Source: Mercenaria mercenaria
Lineage: Eukaryota > Mollusca > Bivalvia > Venerida > Veneridae
Length of the DNA stretch: 64,000 nt
NCBI RefSeq assembly: GCF_021730395.1
Contig: NW_026463097.1
Coordinates: forward strand, 1 to 64,000
Direction: 5' to 3'
The notes under the pieces were generated by a model. That model was not told the DNA's origin, made no database searches, and saw nothing but the letters and a program-made list of their open reading frames with translations. Of the stretch, positions 24,986-38,195 are shown piece after piece (the first letter of the stretch is position 1; each line of letters begins with the position of its first letter). The translations under genes and the position numbers were made by a program.

Positions 24986-25629
24986 TACAGATTTTTCAAT
25001 ATATATATGTTTACATTATATTATGTACAAAACTGGCTGTAATGAGATTTTTTCTCTGGGTTTAATGAATTGTTATTTAAAGACAAAGAAAATCTCCTAT
25101 ATAAGTGACCCCTCCCCCCACCCACCCCTCAAATACCAGACTTTTTAATCCCCAATATACAAGATCCTGTCTGGTCCAGTCTGATTAGGGTCCATAAAAC
25201 CCCTGTAGACTTGACATGTAGCCTAATTATTGTCAGAGAATCATAAATTTTATTGCCTACAGATAATTTGGTTATTTCCTGTGTTTTGCATTGGTGTTTT
25301 TTTTTCTTTTTTCTTTTCAGAATGTACACAAAATTATTTTAACTGATAATATACTTATATTGATTGCTCAGTCATGTTGAGTAATGTCCTGGCCAGTTAA
25401 ATTATAACTCTTATAGGAAAGCATTCTCTGACACTCCTTAACAATAAAATAATTATTTAAGAGACATTACAAGTTTGTTTATTCAATGATTATGATCTTT
25501 TAATCAAAAGTAAGCAAATAAAACCAGAAAAAAATGATAATTGCTGAATTTTATTAAAAATTAAAGAAGCGTTCAGTTGCATTTTTAATAGATAAAAAGG
25601 GATATGGACAGAAGGATTTTATATATTAA
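24986..25629. other. intergenic, nothing recognised
   Basis: AT-rich, with a C-rich patch (ccccaccc) at about 25108-25128. No gene seen. Confidence 0.5.
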
Positions 25630-26870
25630 CAAGAGGGCCATGAAGGCCCTGTATCGCTCACCTGACCTATTGACCTAAAGATCATCAAGATTAACATTCT
25701 GACCAAGTTTCATCAAGATATGTTCATAAATGTGGCCTCTACAGTGTTAACTAGCTTTTCTTTTGATTTGACCCCGTGACCTAGTTTTTGACCCAACATG
25801 ACCCAGATTTGAACTTGACCTAAAGATCATCAAGTTTAACATTCTAAGTTTCATGAAGTTACAGTCATAAATGTGGCCTCTAGAGTGTTAACAAGCTTTT
25901 CCTTTGATTTGCCCCCATGACCTAATTCTTGACCCAACATGACCCAGATTCAAACTTGACCTAAAGATCATCAAGTTTAATACTCTGACTAAGTTTCATG
26001 AAGATATAGTCATAAATGTGGCCTCTACAGTGATAACAAGCTTTTCCTTTGATTTAACCTAGTGACCTAGTTTTTGACCGAAGCTGACCCAGGTTTAAAC
26101 TTGACCTAAAGAGCATCAAGCTAAACATTCTGACCAAGTTTCTTTAAGATATGGTCATAAATGTGGCCTCTACAGTGTTAACTAGCTTTTCCTTTGATTT
26201 GACCAGGTGACCTAGTTTTTAATCCTACATGACCCAGATTCAAACTGAACCTTAAGATCATCAATATTAACATTCTGACCAAGTTTCCTGAAGATACAGT
26301 CATAAATGCGGCCTCTACAGTGTTAACAAGCTTTTCCTTTGATTTGACCTGGTGACCTAGTTTTTGACCCCAGATGACCCAATATTGAACTCATCCAAGA
26401 TTTTATAGAGGGTAACATTCTGACCAAGTTTCATTAAGATTGGGCCAAAAATGTGACCTCTAGAGTGTTAACAAGCTTTTCCTTTGATTTGACCTGGTGA
26501 CCTAGTTTTTGACCCCAGATGACCGAATATCGAACTCGTCCAAGACTTTATGGAGGGTAACATTCTGGCCAAGTTTCATTAAGATTGGGTCAAAATTGTG
26601 ACCTCTAGAGTGTTAACAAGCTTTTCCTTTGATTTGACCTGGTAACCTAGTTTTTGAACCCAGATGACCCAATATCAAACTGGTCCAAGATTTTATGGAG
26701 GGTAACATTCTGACCAAGTTTCATTAAGATTGGGCCAAAAATGTGACCTCTAGAGTGTTAACAGTCAAATTGTTGACGACAGACGGACGGACGGACGACG
26801 ACGGACGCCGGACACAGGGTGATCACTAAAGCTCACCTTTGAGTACTTCGTGCTCAGGTGAGCTAAAAAT
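25630..26870 (+). mobile_element. non-coding element with eight about 144-bp tandem units
   Basis: It starts with caagagggccatgaaggccc and tatcgctcacctgac, and ends with gctcaggtgagctaaaaat; gctcacct and aggtgagc are inverted with respect to each other. The centre contains eight units anchored by taacattctgacc-like words at about 25691, 25835, 25978, 26121, 26266, 26411, 26556 and 26701. Each carries gtgttaacaagcttttcc and ctagtttttgaccc. A ggacggacggacgacgacgg run precedes the end. This is a very common bivalve repeat in my memory. Confidence 0.75.
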
Positions 26871-28715
26871 GTATAATTCCCCTAGTGTTGTCTAAATAAC
26901 GTTTCTTTTATGTAAAATAAAATCCAGCAATAAAGATATATCATTGTTCAAAATACACATAATTTATTATTTCTAAAATCTAAGTGCCTGAATGCATTTT
27001 TTTACATTTTTGATAAAAAAAAACAGCAATGATGAGATGTAAATCAAAAATATGATAAAAACACTGTTGTATCTTATCACTTTGTGTATTTAGCCCTAAT
27101 TCAATTAAGCTTTCTAAACTGGTTATAAAGGTGAGAACTGATTTGCTATAAAGGTGAGAAATATCACCTGCAATTTATTTAAGTACTGCACAGTAGCTAT
27201 ACAGTAGCTTATTATGATAAACAGAAGCAAGTCTATCAATGGTCCAGACTTGTGTATTGGCCCTTACCTCCAATACCAGACATTATCATCCCCATAGGCC
27301 ACATACCAGGCACACAAAAATCAGTGTCTTTAATTATTATTTACTGTAACAGTGAAACAGAATTAAGTTAGCTCTGTGTATTTAACTGTTCTTGAAAAAG
27401 GGTTGCTAAAAAGCTCTACCGAGCTTATGTTAACTTTTTCACAAAGCAAAGGTAAATAAAGATTACCTTTACCTTTACCTATTCCAACTTAGTCAAAATA
27501 ACTGGACGTTAAGATTGTTCTATATTTGGGTGGTTTTCAAAATAATGAAGAAAAAGTGGGACATAGAGTTGTAAACCTATTTCTTATGGTGGTCACCTAT
27601 TTTATATGATAGCCAAATACTTCAGATTTCAAGGAAATAACTTTGGGAAAGTGTTGAGAAAAACCAAAGAGCTATATAAATATTTATACTTCTTTGGAAA
27701 AACCTATCAGAAAAAAGTGAAAGTTCAGTGAATTTCAATTGCAGTATGATGGGTGATAAATGTTGCAGTGTTTTATGATAAGGAAATATATCAGCAGTTA
27801 TATTTTCAACATATATGATAAGCAATAGGTGTAATGTGTATGGTTTGAAACTTATTCAATCAAATGTTTGTGGAGATTGGTTTTTAAAATCAGCCTTTCT
27901 GCACAAATCTGACATGAAAATAAAACTTTGCCTAGAAAATTTGTTGCTTAATGAAAATAAATTAACATATTATTATAAAACCTATTTTTCCTCAAATTTT
28001 GAATGTTTAAAACATGCATAATTTCAAGAATGTCCAGTAATCTTAATTTCTAAAATTTTCAACTCAAAATTGAGTTATATTGCAGATGCACAGGGGACAC
28101 ATACTGAAAATCAATATAATATTCATTCGTTATTAGTTTACTGTTCATAATTTTTTTTTCACAAGAAACACAATGCTTATTCAACAGCATGTGTTCCTTT
28201 AAATGAAAAATAAGTGACTTTAAACATAACCAACACATTGAAATCATTTATTCTACATGCATTGCCTACTGAGAGTAGAAAATGACAAAATGCCATGCAT
28301 GGTAAAATGTGACAGTAAAATTCATACATACTTTATTATGTAACTAAGAAGATGCACACCGGACAAACTGCAGCAAAATATATATTCATAGAATATGTTC
28401 ATAGTAAGTAAACTTTTTTTCAACTACACAGTATTCACTTGTGAACATTTACATAATGTGGGTAAACTTAAGCACTTGTGAAACAAAAAAAATGATGTTT
28501 CCACTTTTTAACTTGAAAACTGGTTACTTCTGAAAAAATGCAAACAATGAATTCTAAATTGTCCAGAGTTTCTTATATAATGGTATATTAAATGAATGTC
28601 AAAAAAGGGTGCACAGGGGACATCACTTTTGGCTTTGTGAATGTTGAAAAGTCCTTAATATGTCAAGTTAAAAAGCTGCTTTTTATCAACTGTAACTCCC
28701 TTTCAAGGAAAAAGA
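26871..28715. other. intergenic, mostly nothing recognised
   Basis: No gene. It contains the SINE tail listed at 27370-27480. Short open frames at 27622-27825 (minus) and 27815-28021 (plus) have no recognisable features. Confidence 0.5.
27370..27480 (+). mobile_element. SINE 3' fragment with (ACCTTT)n-like tail
   Basis: The words ctgttcttgaaaaagggttg and gagcttatgtt..ttttcacaaagc also occur at 38718-38780, in the 3' half of the SINE split by the Gypsy element. It ends in a repetitive tail (attacctttacctttacct). Confidence 0.65.
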
Positions 28716-28948
28716 GCCGTGCCACGAGAAAACCAACATAGTGGGTTTGTGACCAGCATGGATCCAGACCAGCCTGCGCTTCCACGCAGTCTGATCAAGA
28801 ACCATGCTGTCCGCTTTTAAAGCCTATTGGAATTAGAGAAACTGTTAGCGAACAGCATGGATCCTGACCAGACTGTGCAGATGCGCAGGCTGGTCTGGAT
28901 CCATGCTGGTCGCAAACCAGCTATGTTGGTTTTCTCAAGGCACGGCAC
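28716..28948. mobile_element. palindromic MITE (gaccagcatggatcc family), copy 2
   Basis: Same architecture as 17371-17594, but with fuller ends: gccgtgccacgagaaaacc on the left and ggttttctcaaggcacggc on the right. It has inner gaccagcatggatcc inverted words and the same centre. Confidence 0.85.
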
Positions 28949-29309
28949 AAATAAAGTATAATCTAATTTTATTTTTAAAACAATAAAAGAAATCTGACAC
29001 TTAACAACTAAAAAGTTGCAAAGGGGACATTTTTGGGTGTATAGACATTCATCAAATGTCTGAGAAAGTTGATCTGTTAAACAAAAAAAACATACTCTGT
29101 CTTCACAGCTGAAAGGATAAAGATCTTAGAAAAACATTAGGACTTTAGAAAACTAATGGGGTTTCGAAATTGTAGTGTTCTACATTAAAATTTTGTACTT
29201 TTTCACTATATTTTTGTGAAGAGGGTTCCATCACAAGATGTGAAATATTGGTGAGAGTAGATGTTGGTAATGAAAAAAGAGTATTTTGCTTTAAATGTAC
29301 AGAGTTTAA

Positions 29310-29432
29310 GCTTACTGGAACCACTATCGAGTCTGCTTCTTGGAATAACCAGTACTAGTGTCATATGAGAAGTCCTGACCCCACTGGGGCTCAAACCCAT
29401 GACCCCTGGATTGAGCTGAGCCAACAACTTAC
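29310..29432 (-). mobile_element. tRNA-derived SINE fragment
   Basis: On the minus strand: ggctcagctcaatccagggg, a B-box-like gggtttgagcccc, then gacactagtactggtta and cgatagtggttccagtaagc. The body words correspond to those of the SINE at 54107-54297. Confidence 0.6.
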
Positions 29433-29460
29433 ATACTACATAATTAAACATCAACTAATG

Positions 29461-29599
29461 AGGAACTCGTGCGGACGCATTGGTTGATAGGGCTATTATG
29501 CTGTCCTACAGAGGTGAAGGCCCCAGGTTCGATTCCTGGCAACTCCCATTCATGATTGCGGTGTGACCTTGGGTAAAGCACTTTATCACGATTGCCTCA
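29461..29599 (+). mobile_element. 5' half of a SINE split by the Gypsy element
   Basis: A tRNA-like head with B box ggttcgattcctgg at about 29527, followed by gtgtgaccttgggtaaagca and ending ..gattgcctca where the LTR begins. The second half resumes at 38649. The last four bases (ctca) are repeated after the right LTR as the target-site duplication. Confidence 0.85.
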
Positions 29600-30054
29600 T
29601 GTAATAGATACGTTGTTTTGTTGTTGGGGAATAGCGAAAAGTCAGTTTATGTTTTTTTTTATGTTTATTAAAATAATATATCCAGAATAAAATTTAAGAT
29701 GTTGTCAGGTCTAAAGATTCTAGCAAACTGATACAGAAATACAGAGGTACAGAAATATAATTGATTAAGCAATTACAAAGGCAGCATTCAATGACATATC
29801 AAAGAAACAAACATATTGAATCAAAAGATTTTACAGTAATGTGTTAATGATACATGTCAATCAACATGGAAAATAAGAGACTTTGAAGAACTAATTATAA
29901 ACTGAATGGAGAGATTTGGTAACAAGGTTCTAATGACAAATGTCAATCACTTTGGCCTTCCTTAACTCTTTGAAGTTTGAGACCACCCAAAATTCTAGAA
30001 AATATACAAAATGTACATGTAAAAAATATAGATGTGAATATCACATATATAACA
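29600..30054 (-). repeat. LTR (3' LTR in element orientation)
   Basis: Near-identical to 38196-38648, with TG..CA termini. Confidence 0.92.
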
Positions 30055-30354
30055 TCCGCCCTCGAAAAGAAAACAATTAATTATTAACAAATCAACATTA
30101 CATTTTTTTTTTTTAGCTTATTTATATATGCAAAATAATGAAAAAATAAATGTACAAGCAACGAACATACAAAAAATCTCACCAAATCAACTTGTATATG
30201 ATGTAAATTTAATATGTAGCTGAAACTACACAAACCATTTACAGAAACCTGAGGTGCTCTATAATACCATAGTGCAAAATTAATGCTTATTACATGATCA
30301 ATGTACATTTGACGGTACAAACTAGATTTCCAGGTTATAATACATCACAATATA

Positions 30355-30462
30355 AGCAGAGCCTGCCATAAATGCTTGTTATTATCACACTAAATGAAAA
30401 TTCTATGCAGAGCCTGCCATAAATTCTTGTAATAATCACACTAAATGAAAAATCTATCAGGA
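30355..30462. repeat. two-copy short tandem repeat in the Gypsy 3' non-coding region
   Basis: A unit of about 55 bp (gcagagcctgccataaat .. cacactaaatgaaaa) occurs twice between the chromodomain and the LTR. Confidence 0.75.
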
Positions 30463-30663
30463 TCCTAGTGTAACTGAACATAACAAGTTTTAGAATACCC
30501 CGACTTGGTATCAAAATGTAATTATTCAATGCCCATTGAAAGGAACATGATTAGAAGGAGTCTGTTTACCCATTTGTAAACAGACATTTTCTAGTAAAAT
30601 ACCCTTTTGAACTTAGAAGCCTTCGCACTACACAAAATGCCATCACAAACCTATGTACATTAA

Positions 30664-30850
30664 TTATTCAATGTCAACAATGACAGGGGGTGGTTTCTCT
30701 CTGACCTGTTTTAATGCTAATTTGCTCATGGCTGTCAAAGGAACCCAAACAGCATTTTCAGTTGGTTCCCCTCTAAACTGAACAAGATACTGTCTTTCAT
30801 TATTTACATACTTCTGTCCCAGAACTTTTTTGATTTTGTGATATCCATTA
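30664..30850 (-). pseudogene. Gypsy chromodomain (integrase C-terminus)
   Basis: The C-terminal residues HKIKKVLGQKYVNNERQYL followed by VQFRGEPTENAVWVPL match the chromodomain fold seen at the end of chromovirus-type integrases. In that family the domain can steer integration toward marked chromatin. Here it is a fossil part of the element at 29600-38648. Confidence 0.75.
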
Positions 30851-31429
30851 TCCATTACATCATCACTACTCATCACATCACTCAAATTCACAGTCAAGCC
30901 CAGCCTATCTGGCTCTTTCCTCTGACGGCATGATTTTCGGATAGGGGGCGTGATTTCTTCCTCTTTATGGTCTGTTAGTTGTTTATTTTGTTCAATTATT
31001 TGTTCATTCTGTTTACTGGCCTCACAGCATTCAACACTAGGCATGAAATATGACGATGGGTTCGGCTTTCTGACATAGGCCATTTTCAGTCTATTAATGT
31101 GAACAGCATTTTTTAATAACTGACCATTTTCAAGATTTTTCAGATTGACAAGGTGTGAACTGGGAAGATTAACAACAACAAAAGGTCCTGAATATCTGTT
31201 CTGAAGCTTTTGTCCTGTTCCTTTTGTTTCCGTTAAAAGATAAACATAATCTCCTGGTGAAAGGTGAAGGACATTTTCTGTTAGATTTTCTCTTTCTGTC
31301 ATTTTCTGTTGATATGATGTAATATTATGTTTCACTTCAGTCCGAATTATATTCAGTTTGTCAATCTGTTTACGAACGTATGCCTGCATATCAGATGGTA
31401 CCGTATTAAAATCCGATGGTATTGGTGCA

Positions 31430-32110
31430 CTGAGGGAATTTTGGTCTTTGTCCGAATACTATTTCATGCGGTGAATATCCCATACCTGAATGAACCGACT
31501 GGTTAATAGAAAATGTAACCGAACTGAGCACTTCATTCCAACTATTTCCCTTGTGTTGTAGGTATGGTGTGAGACGTTCTGCGATAGTTCTGTGTGTGCG
31601 TTCACATGCTCCAAGACAATGGTGACTGAAACTTGGTGTGAATTCCTGTGCAATATGCAAATTTTTGCAAATTTCCTGCAGACATTTAGAAGTGAACTCT
31701 GTTCCTAAATCAGAAATTAATGTATCACATACTCCATATTTGGTGAATATTTGAACAAGAGCAGAAGAAACGGAAAGTGTATCTTTATTTGCAATAGGGA
31801 TGGTCACTAAGTATTTACTAAACATGTCTACAGCTGTCAAAACATATGAATATCCTTGGCGTGTTATTGGTAAATGCCCATATAGATCTACTTCCCAAAC
31901 TTGAAACGGCTCAGTTGGTGTGGGGTAGGCTGTAACCCGTGCCTTTGTTGGTTGTTTGGTAACTTTGTATTTTTGACAGTAATCACACGATCGTACATAA
32001 TCCGTAACTATAGGTCCCATACGTTTGAAAAAATACTTTTCACGCAATCTATCTAAAGTGTCATGTATTCCCGAATGTCCACTCATTGGCGAGTCATGGT
32101 ATAATTGTAC
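31430..32110 (-). pseudogene. Gypsy integrase core
   Basis: A zinc-binding HHCC region (YHDSPMSGHSG .. CDYCQKYK) is followed by the DDE core (EVDLYGHLP, DLGTEFTSK, GACERTHRT). Part of the Gypsy fossil. Confidence 0.85.
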
Positions 32111-32789
32111 AACTTCTTTGATCATAACAGCAAGAACAACTAACTGATAACTGTCGAGTAATTTTGCCCGGTTTGATTTTGACTGACGTGAATGCATTAA
32201 TAATCCATCAATAAGCAAATAATCCGTTGACTCAAGAAGAATTCTACGGGCTTTTTTCTGTCCTTTCGGTAATTCATTGTTACCTAAGTATTTAATGAGA
32301 GAGGATAGTTCAGGGTCACATTTCTGTAATTCCTTCACTTTCTCAACACTAAAGTCAAACTTTTGAAATAGTTCAAAGCTAATATCCGTGTTATTCTGTT
32401 CAGAAGAAGAAGGTGATTCACTAGTTTCATATTCACTTGTAATCTCAGTGACTGTTGACGATGAATCAGTATGGACAGTTAAACTGTCAGTGTTACAAAG
32501 TTTCTCCTGTCTTGGTTTTGAATAGCCCGATTTTTTAATATGATCTGTGGCATAATCCTCACTATCCGCATCGTAATTGCCATCTTCTTCTCGTATTGTC
32601 TCTAATGAGTTTTTAACCTTGGCATGATTAACAATCAGAGAGTTAATGTCCTGTTTAGAATTGCATAACAAGTCAGTCAATGTTTTCCCATCTGGCAACC
32701 TAACGCATGTTTGTTTTTCTGGTATGTAAGGGAAACAGGGATCATTTTCATCAGCACTAAATTCCAGTTGTTCAGAATGTTTGTTTGGG

Positions 32790-34071
32790 AAGCACCTGGA
32801 TAAAGCATCTGGCACTGTCATTTCACTTGCTTGTTTGTATATTATTTCACAGTCAAATTCTTGTAAAATTGCAAGCCATCTTTCATATATTGCACCTTTC
32901 ATTTGTTTCTGAAAAAGTGGTTTTAAGCTTTGATGGTCACATTCAACAAAGAAATGTCTACCCCGTACGTAAGATGCACAATCTAAAACACTTGTCACCA
33001 TTCCTAAAAGTTCGAGTTTGGTAGGTCCATATGATTGCTGATAACTGTTCAATGACTTGGATCCAAATCTGACGACACGTATAGTTTCACCTGTGTTGTC
33101 ATTTGTTGGATGTTTTTGATAAAGCATGTATCCGATGCCCTTACTGGAAGTGTCAACTGATAAATAAAATGGTAAGTCGAATCTTGGGAAAGCTAATGCT
33201 TCAGAATTTAGCAGTGAATTTTTCAACTCTTCAAACGCACTTTGGTGTTCCTGTAACCATTTAAATTTTACATCTTTTTTGAGTAATGTGTATAAACACG
33301 CCGATTTCGCACTAAAATTAGGAATGAATTTTCTAAACCAGTCCATAAGTCCGAGAAACCGATGTAACTCTTCGCACTTTTTGGTGTAGGATAATTTCTA
33401 ATAGCTTTCAGCCGATCAGGCGGTGGCCGAATTCCTTCCCGTGAAATTTCATGACCCAGAAATATGCATTTATTCTGTGCAAATTTACATTTGTAAGGTG
33501 ATAACTTCAATCCTGCAGCTCGTAGCCTTGAAAATACATCATTAAGATCATCTATATGACGCGAGAATGTTGGAGATACTATGACGACATCGTCCATGTA
33601 ACAAACTGTAGTCTTAAATGAAAGGCCTTTAAGCACCTTGTCCATTAACAACTGAAAACTATGGGGACTTGTTTTCATACCTTGTGGGGTCCTCTGAAAT
33701 TTATACGTTCCAAAACAAGTGTAAAACGCTGTATACTTGGCTGATTCTGGTGCAAGTTTCATTTGAAAGAATCCCGAGCTTAGGTCAATTGAAGATATGT
33801 AATTTGCGGACATATCTGCGAATGATTCCGTTAACTCCTGCACATCTGGAATGGCATATCGAAAGTCCTGCGTCTGCGTATTTAAATATCTGAAGTCAAT
33901 ACAAAAGCGGTACATTGACAAACAGTCTTGCTTTGTTCCGTGTTTTGTACCTGAACTGGGCTTATTACGTTTAGCCACTAACACAACTGGGCTTGTTATG
34001 GGTATATCCTCTTTCTCAGACACTGGGGTAATAACTCCTTGTTTCAATAATTCGTCAAGTTGATGACGCAA
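32790..34071 (-). pseudogene. Gypsy reverse transcriptase and RNase H
   Basis: The reverse transcriptase region shows FCIDFRYLNTQT, SSIDLSSGFFQMKL and the catalytic box YMDD. The RNase H region shows LSVDTSSKGIGYML, KLELLGM, FFVECDHQSL and VPDALSR. Part of the Gypsy fossil. Confidence 0.9.
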
Positions 34072-34764
34072 AACTTCCCGTTTTTCTCGTGTTAACTTAT
34101 ATGGTCTCTGATGTTTAGACTTGCATCAGGCCTTAAATGAATTTGATGTTCAACAAGATTGGTCAGTCCTAACGATGGATTTTCGTCAGTAACAAATACA
34201 TCTTTGTTTTCAAACAAACAGTTTTCAAGTTTAAACTTTTCATCGTCAGAGAGAGAACCTTTGTCAAATTGAAAATAAGTCATAAATCTAGCTTTCTTTT
34301 CTGTTTCCAACTTACAACTATCACCCTTGTTCTGACCCATACCCTGACCTGAATTCACCTGAACATGGTTACAATAATGAGATGTAACAAATGAATTGTC
34401 TGTCGGACAGCCCTGTATACTTGTCTTATCATCAATGACCTGAAAATACCCTAATGGCTTATTTCTGTGAATCACAACAGATTTATCAGTGAGGTTAAGA
34501 ATTTTCACAGGTACCATACGATTCTGTGGTATAGTAACCACTGAGCGGGCAACTAATAATTTCTTCCTATTTACATATTTTACATTAGAACAAAGACCAT
34601 TTAAACCCTCAGTAAAGCGTTTTGGTAATTTACCATAAACAATAGATTCTGAATTTGGAAGTAAATAAATACGTTTCTGAGCATAAATTTTTGAATCAGA
34701 AAAATTATAACCATCACTAAAATCTAAAATCAATTTGTTTGATTTTATAAATGTGTCCCTAGAA

Positions 34765-35109
34765 TCAATGGTGTGAGAAGGTCTTTGAGCACATAAACAT
34801 CAAATTCCTTTCGGTGTCCTTGGACGAAACATGATATGGAAGATATATTCCATCAATATTAACTGACTGGTTGTTTGCTAGCACAATGTTACTACTATCC
34901 ACCGGTGTCAAACTGCTTTTATTGTGCACTGGTAAGGATTCAAACAATTTCCGTGACATCAAGTTTATGGAACTTCCTGTATCCAATAATGCTGATATTT
35001 CCCTGTGATGAAACTGAACTTGTAAATAAAGGAAGTTATTATCATTATGTGGATTAGAATTAGTCAAGTAATCCAAATCAAAAAGAATCACACATTTCAC
35101 CATGTTCAT
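34765..35109 (-). pseudogene. Gypsy aspartic protease
   Basis: ALLDTGSSINLMS is the retroviral-type aspartic protease active-site motif, placed between the gag zinc knuckle and the reverse transcriptase as expected. Confidence 0.85.
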
Positions 35110-35139
35110 GTTTCAAATCTCGAGGATGACTGTATCGTT

Positions 35140-35520
35140 TTATTGGTGATTTACTGCGTTGCCGCGTTTTACCAAATGACCTCCTGAGCGATCGCGGTCT
35201 CCTTCCCTCAGGCGTATGAAGTTTCCCTGTTCCTGGTTTCTGCTGGATCCGTCATATGGATATCTGGTTGCACACTGACGGGCGTCATGGCCAAACTGGC
35301 GACATAACTGACATCGCGAATCTTGATCTGATGTACCCCGAGCACAGTTGCAATATTTCGCAATGTTTCCTGCACCACCACATGTGTTGCATAATTTGGA
35401 ATTATTTCTTGGTTTGTTTGTGTTGATATTCGTAAGAGAGTCTAATCTTCTTGTTAGCTCTTCAATTTTGCTTTCAATACTTGAAAAATTAGCTGCTGCT
35501 ACAGTTGGTTGTGTAGATAA
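35140..35520 (-). pseudogene. Gypsy gag, zinc-knuckle part
   Basis: A cysteine-rich region with a CCHC knuckle (CQLCRQFGHDARQC) preceded by another Cys cluster (CNTCGGAG..). It is nucleocapsid-like and separated from the capsid part by the 35521-37545 insertion. Confidence 0.8.
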
Positions 35521-37545
35521 TAGAGAGTTTGAGATTTCAACCTTCGCCTTCCCCTTCAACGTCTCTTGCGAAGTTAACGTATGATGTTGAAGTTCGATTA
35601 AAATTTCTTGAGATTTCAAACATTAGAATGAACCTTACTTCTTTTAATCCGCCCATTCAATTTATCCGTAATTATGATCGTTTTTTTCGTGCATTTTGAT
35701 ACCAATTGTCCGAAAGGGCAGGAATTTCACAAGAGGTTTTAAAAATGAAAAAACGAAAATTAAATTAAAAAAAAAAACATTTCAATAATATAATCATAGC
35801 ATGGATATTAGAGCGATTACCAAAAAAAAAATAATAATAATAAATAAAAAATATAAAATAAAATAAAACAATTTCAATGGACCGTGATCTTGCAATATTT
35901 TCCATATTAAGACATTGAACGCTTTCATATCGGACTAGTCCCAATCCGTGACTCTAGTTACCTCCCCTGACGGTTTGTCCATTGCGGATCTCGTTTCTTT
36001 AGATTTTTGTTGCTATTGTGTGTTTGTTTAATTTGTAATTTTTGCAACATTCTTGTTTACTTTTACACTTTGATTAATCTGACTTATTAGGTACTGGCAC
36101 GTAGTAATTTATCAGACTGAAATGAAATGAAAGTTATAATTACGACATAAGTTGGACTAATAATGGACGTGGAATGTTTTCTTAACGTTGTAATGGAAAG
36201 AATCGCGTAACGTCCATAGCGTCCACGGAGAATTCTTTTCCGTATTTTTTTCTGTCTTTCGTGACAGAACGATAATTTAGATATAAATTAATCATTTGAT
36301 AGTGGATATGTAATAAAAAGGTTATCAACTCGTTCTTTCGCGGACAATATTGCGCTCCTAAAGTCGCGCAATATTACCGCTGCAAAACTCGTGCATATAT
36401 CCACATACAAAGTTAATAACCTATAATGATCATTTCAACGTGATAATGACACTCTGTATGACTCTGTATAATGCCAAACTCTCAGACAGCACAGTATGAT
36501 TTTAATATACTATTTTATAAGTAAAGCATCTGCGGATCCAGGAATTTTGGTTAGAGGGACACCAACATTAAAGAGGGGGACACCCATTTCGGGTGGGGGG
36601 GGGGGGGGGGGGGAGGGGTAGGGTAGGGTCACACCGAGTTTCAAGACCGACTTTCTTTGTAAAATGTAAGAATCAAAGGGGGAATTAACCCACAATGTCC
36701 CTCTGCCGAGCTCTGGTTCCGTGCATTTAAAGAATGGAGTTATTCCATACGACTAACAGGAAACGTCTCTCATGATGATATCATAGATCTGAAATTGTCT
36801 GATACTTCAGAAGTATTTTCCGTCTTACTAGTACCATTTTATGTTTATAATTGAAACGCAATTGTCGTATTAAGTGTCCCGACAGAAACAGATTGATTTT
36901 ACCTGGAAGTGAAAATAAAATGTTCCACCAAATGATAATCGCGCGTAATTATTTATTTTTCAAATAAAATGACTGTCATACCATGTGCCTCCATCCAGAT
37001 TTCAGTCTCTGATGCCGAGTATGTGGACAGAGTAGATTTAAAAAGAATGAAGTTTCGACTTTCGTGATATCACATCTTCGGACGTTCAAAACTTCACTTC
37101 ATACGACAAAAAGGCCCATCTGGTATAATCGATACCGCCTGGGGACACAAATATGCCGTAGAAGTTAAAGTTTGAACAAAATCTCAAAGTTTCTCAAAAT
37201 CAGTTGATAACTTCATACTTCCAGGTTCAATTCAATGTATTTAGTTAAAATCATTAGCCATACAAAACTTCATTATCCTTATACCTATTGATAGTGTTTC
37301 GCATCAGATCTAGTCTAATTATATATATGGATAATCAAATAACTTAATAAGCAGAAATCCTGAAACTAAGCTTTTTATTTCGCATAGTAATAAAGAGAAG
37401 TCTTAGGCTTACGTGATATTACATGGAAAACTTTAGTAGCAACGTGTGATATAAATAAAATACACGCATATCGGTGACGTTTTACCCGAAATATATATGA
37501 GAGACGTTGAAGGGGAAGGCGAAGTTTGAAATCTCAAACTCTCTA
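35521..37545. mobile_element. about 2-kb segment with 46-bp inverted repeats, inserted in Gypsy gag
   Basis: Positions 35521-35566 and 37500-37545 are inverted repeats with one mismatch (tagagagtttgagatttc .. and its complement). The interior has no coding frame. It includes a run of 19 G at 36595-36613 and A-rich microsatellites near 35760-35870. Since it is absent from a normal gag, it looks like an insertion of a non-autonomous element, though the inverted repeats could instead mark a rearrangement within gag. I do not recognise the family. Confidence 0.65.
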
Positions 37546-38048
37546 ATAATGATTGTCTGTACCCATAGGCTTCTCCCATTTTGGCTGCTTCCACAGCGGA
37601 GTCGAGATTTCGTGGTGATCCTGCACGAGTGAAAAATGCAAGTTTCTCTGGTAATCCGTTTATAAAGACCAACATCATTTCTGCATCGCTTTTAGATAGT
37701 TTTTTTACCACATTCACGAATAAGTCCGAAATATTCTTCAAGTGACTGACTGGCTTGTAACTGCAATGACTGAAATCTTTCAGTTTCAAAGATAAGTGCA
37801 CTGGCATTGACATCACAGTATTTGGTTTTAAATTGTTCTTGAGTATCGTCCCAGTCATCGGTTTCGAGGTTGTCAAACCAAATTTTTGCTGGACCGTGCA
37901 GGTGTAATTGAAACGCAGCGAGTTGCATTCTGTCGTTCCTGCCAATTTTCATAAGTGTCGTGTATGCATTAAGATCCGACAGAAATCGTTGTCCATTTTC
38001 ATGTGAAAGTCCAGAAAATTTTGGCACCGATATCTTCTGATGATCCAT
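37546..38048 (-). pseudogene. Gypsy gag, capsid part
   Basis: The frame opens MDHQKISVPKFSGLSHENG and contains a retrotransposon-gag region (FQSLQLQASQSLEEYFGLI; LVFINGLPEKL). Part of the Gypsy fossil. Confidence 0.75.
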
Positions 38049-38195
38049 GGTTGTACACGATTGGAACTTATTAAATGAAGCTCCCTCTTAACCCAATTTT
38101 TTCTTTTAAAGTTTTAAGTCTACCTCTTAGATCCAAAAGCAAAGATTCTAAGTCCAAATTTTAGAATATAAGTCCAAATTTTAGATTCTCTACCA

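Noticed and set aside
36510-36695. Proline-rich minus-strand open frame
   Set aside because: It is a translation of the 19-G run within the insertion in the Gypsy element.
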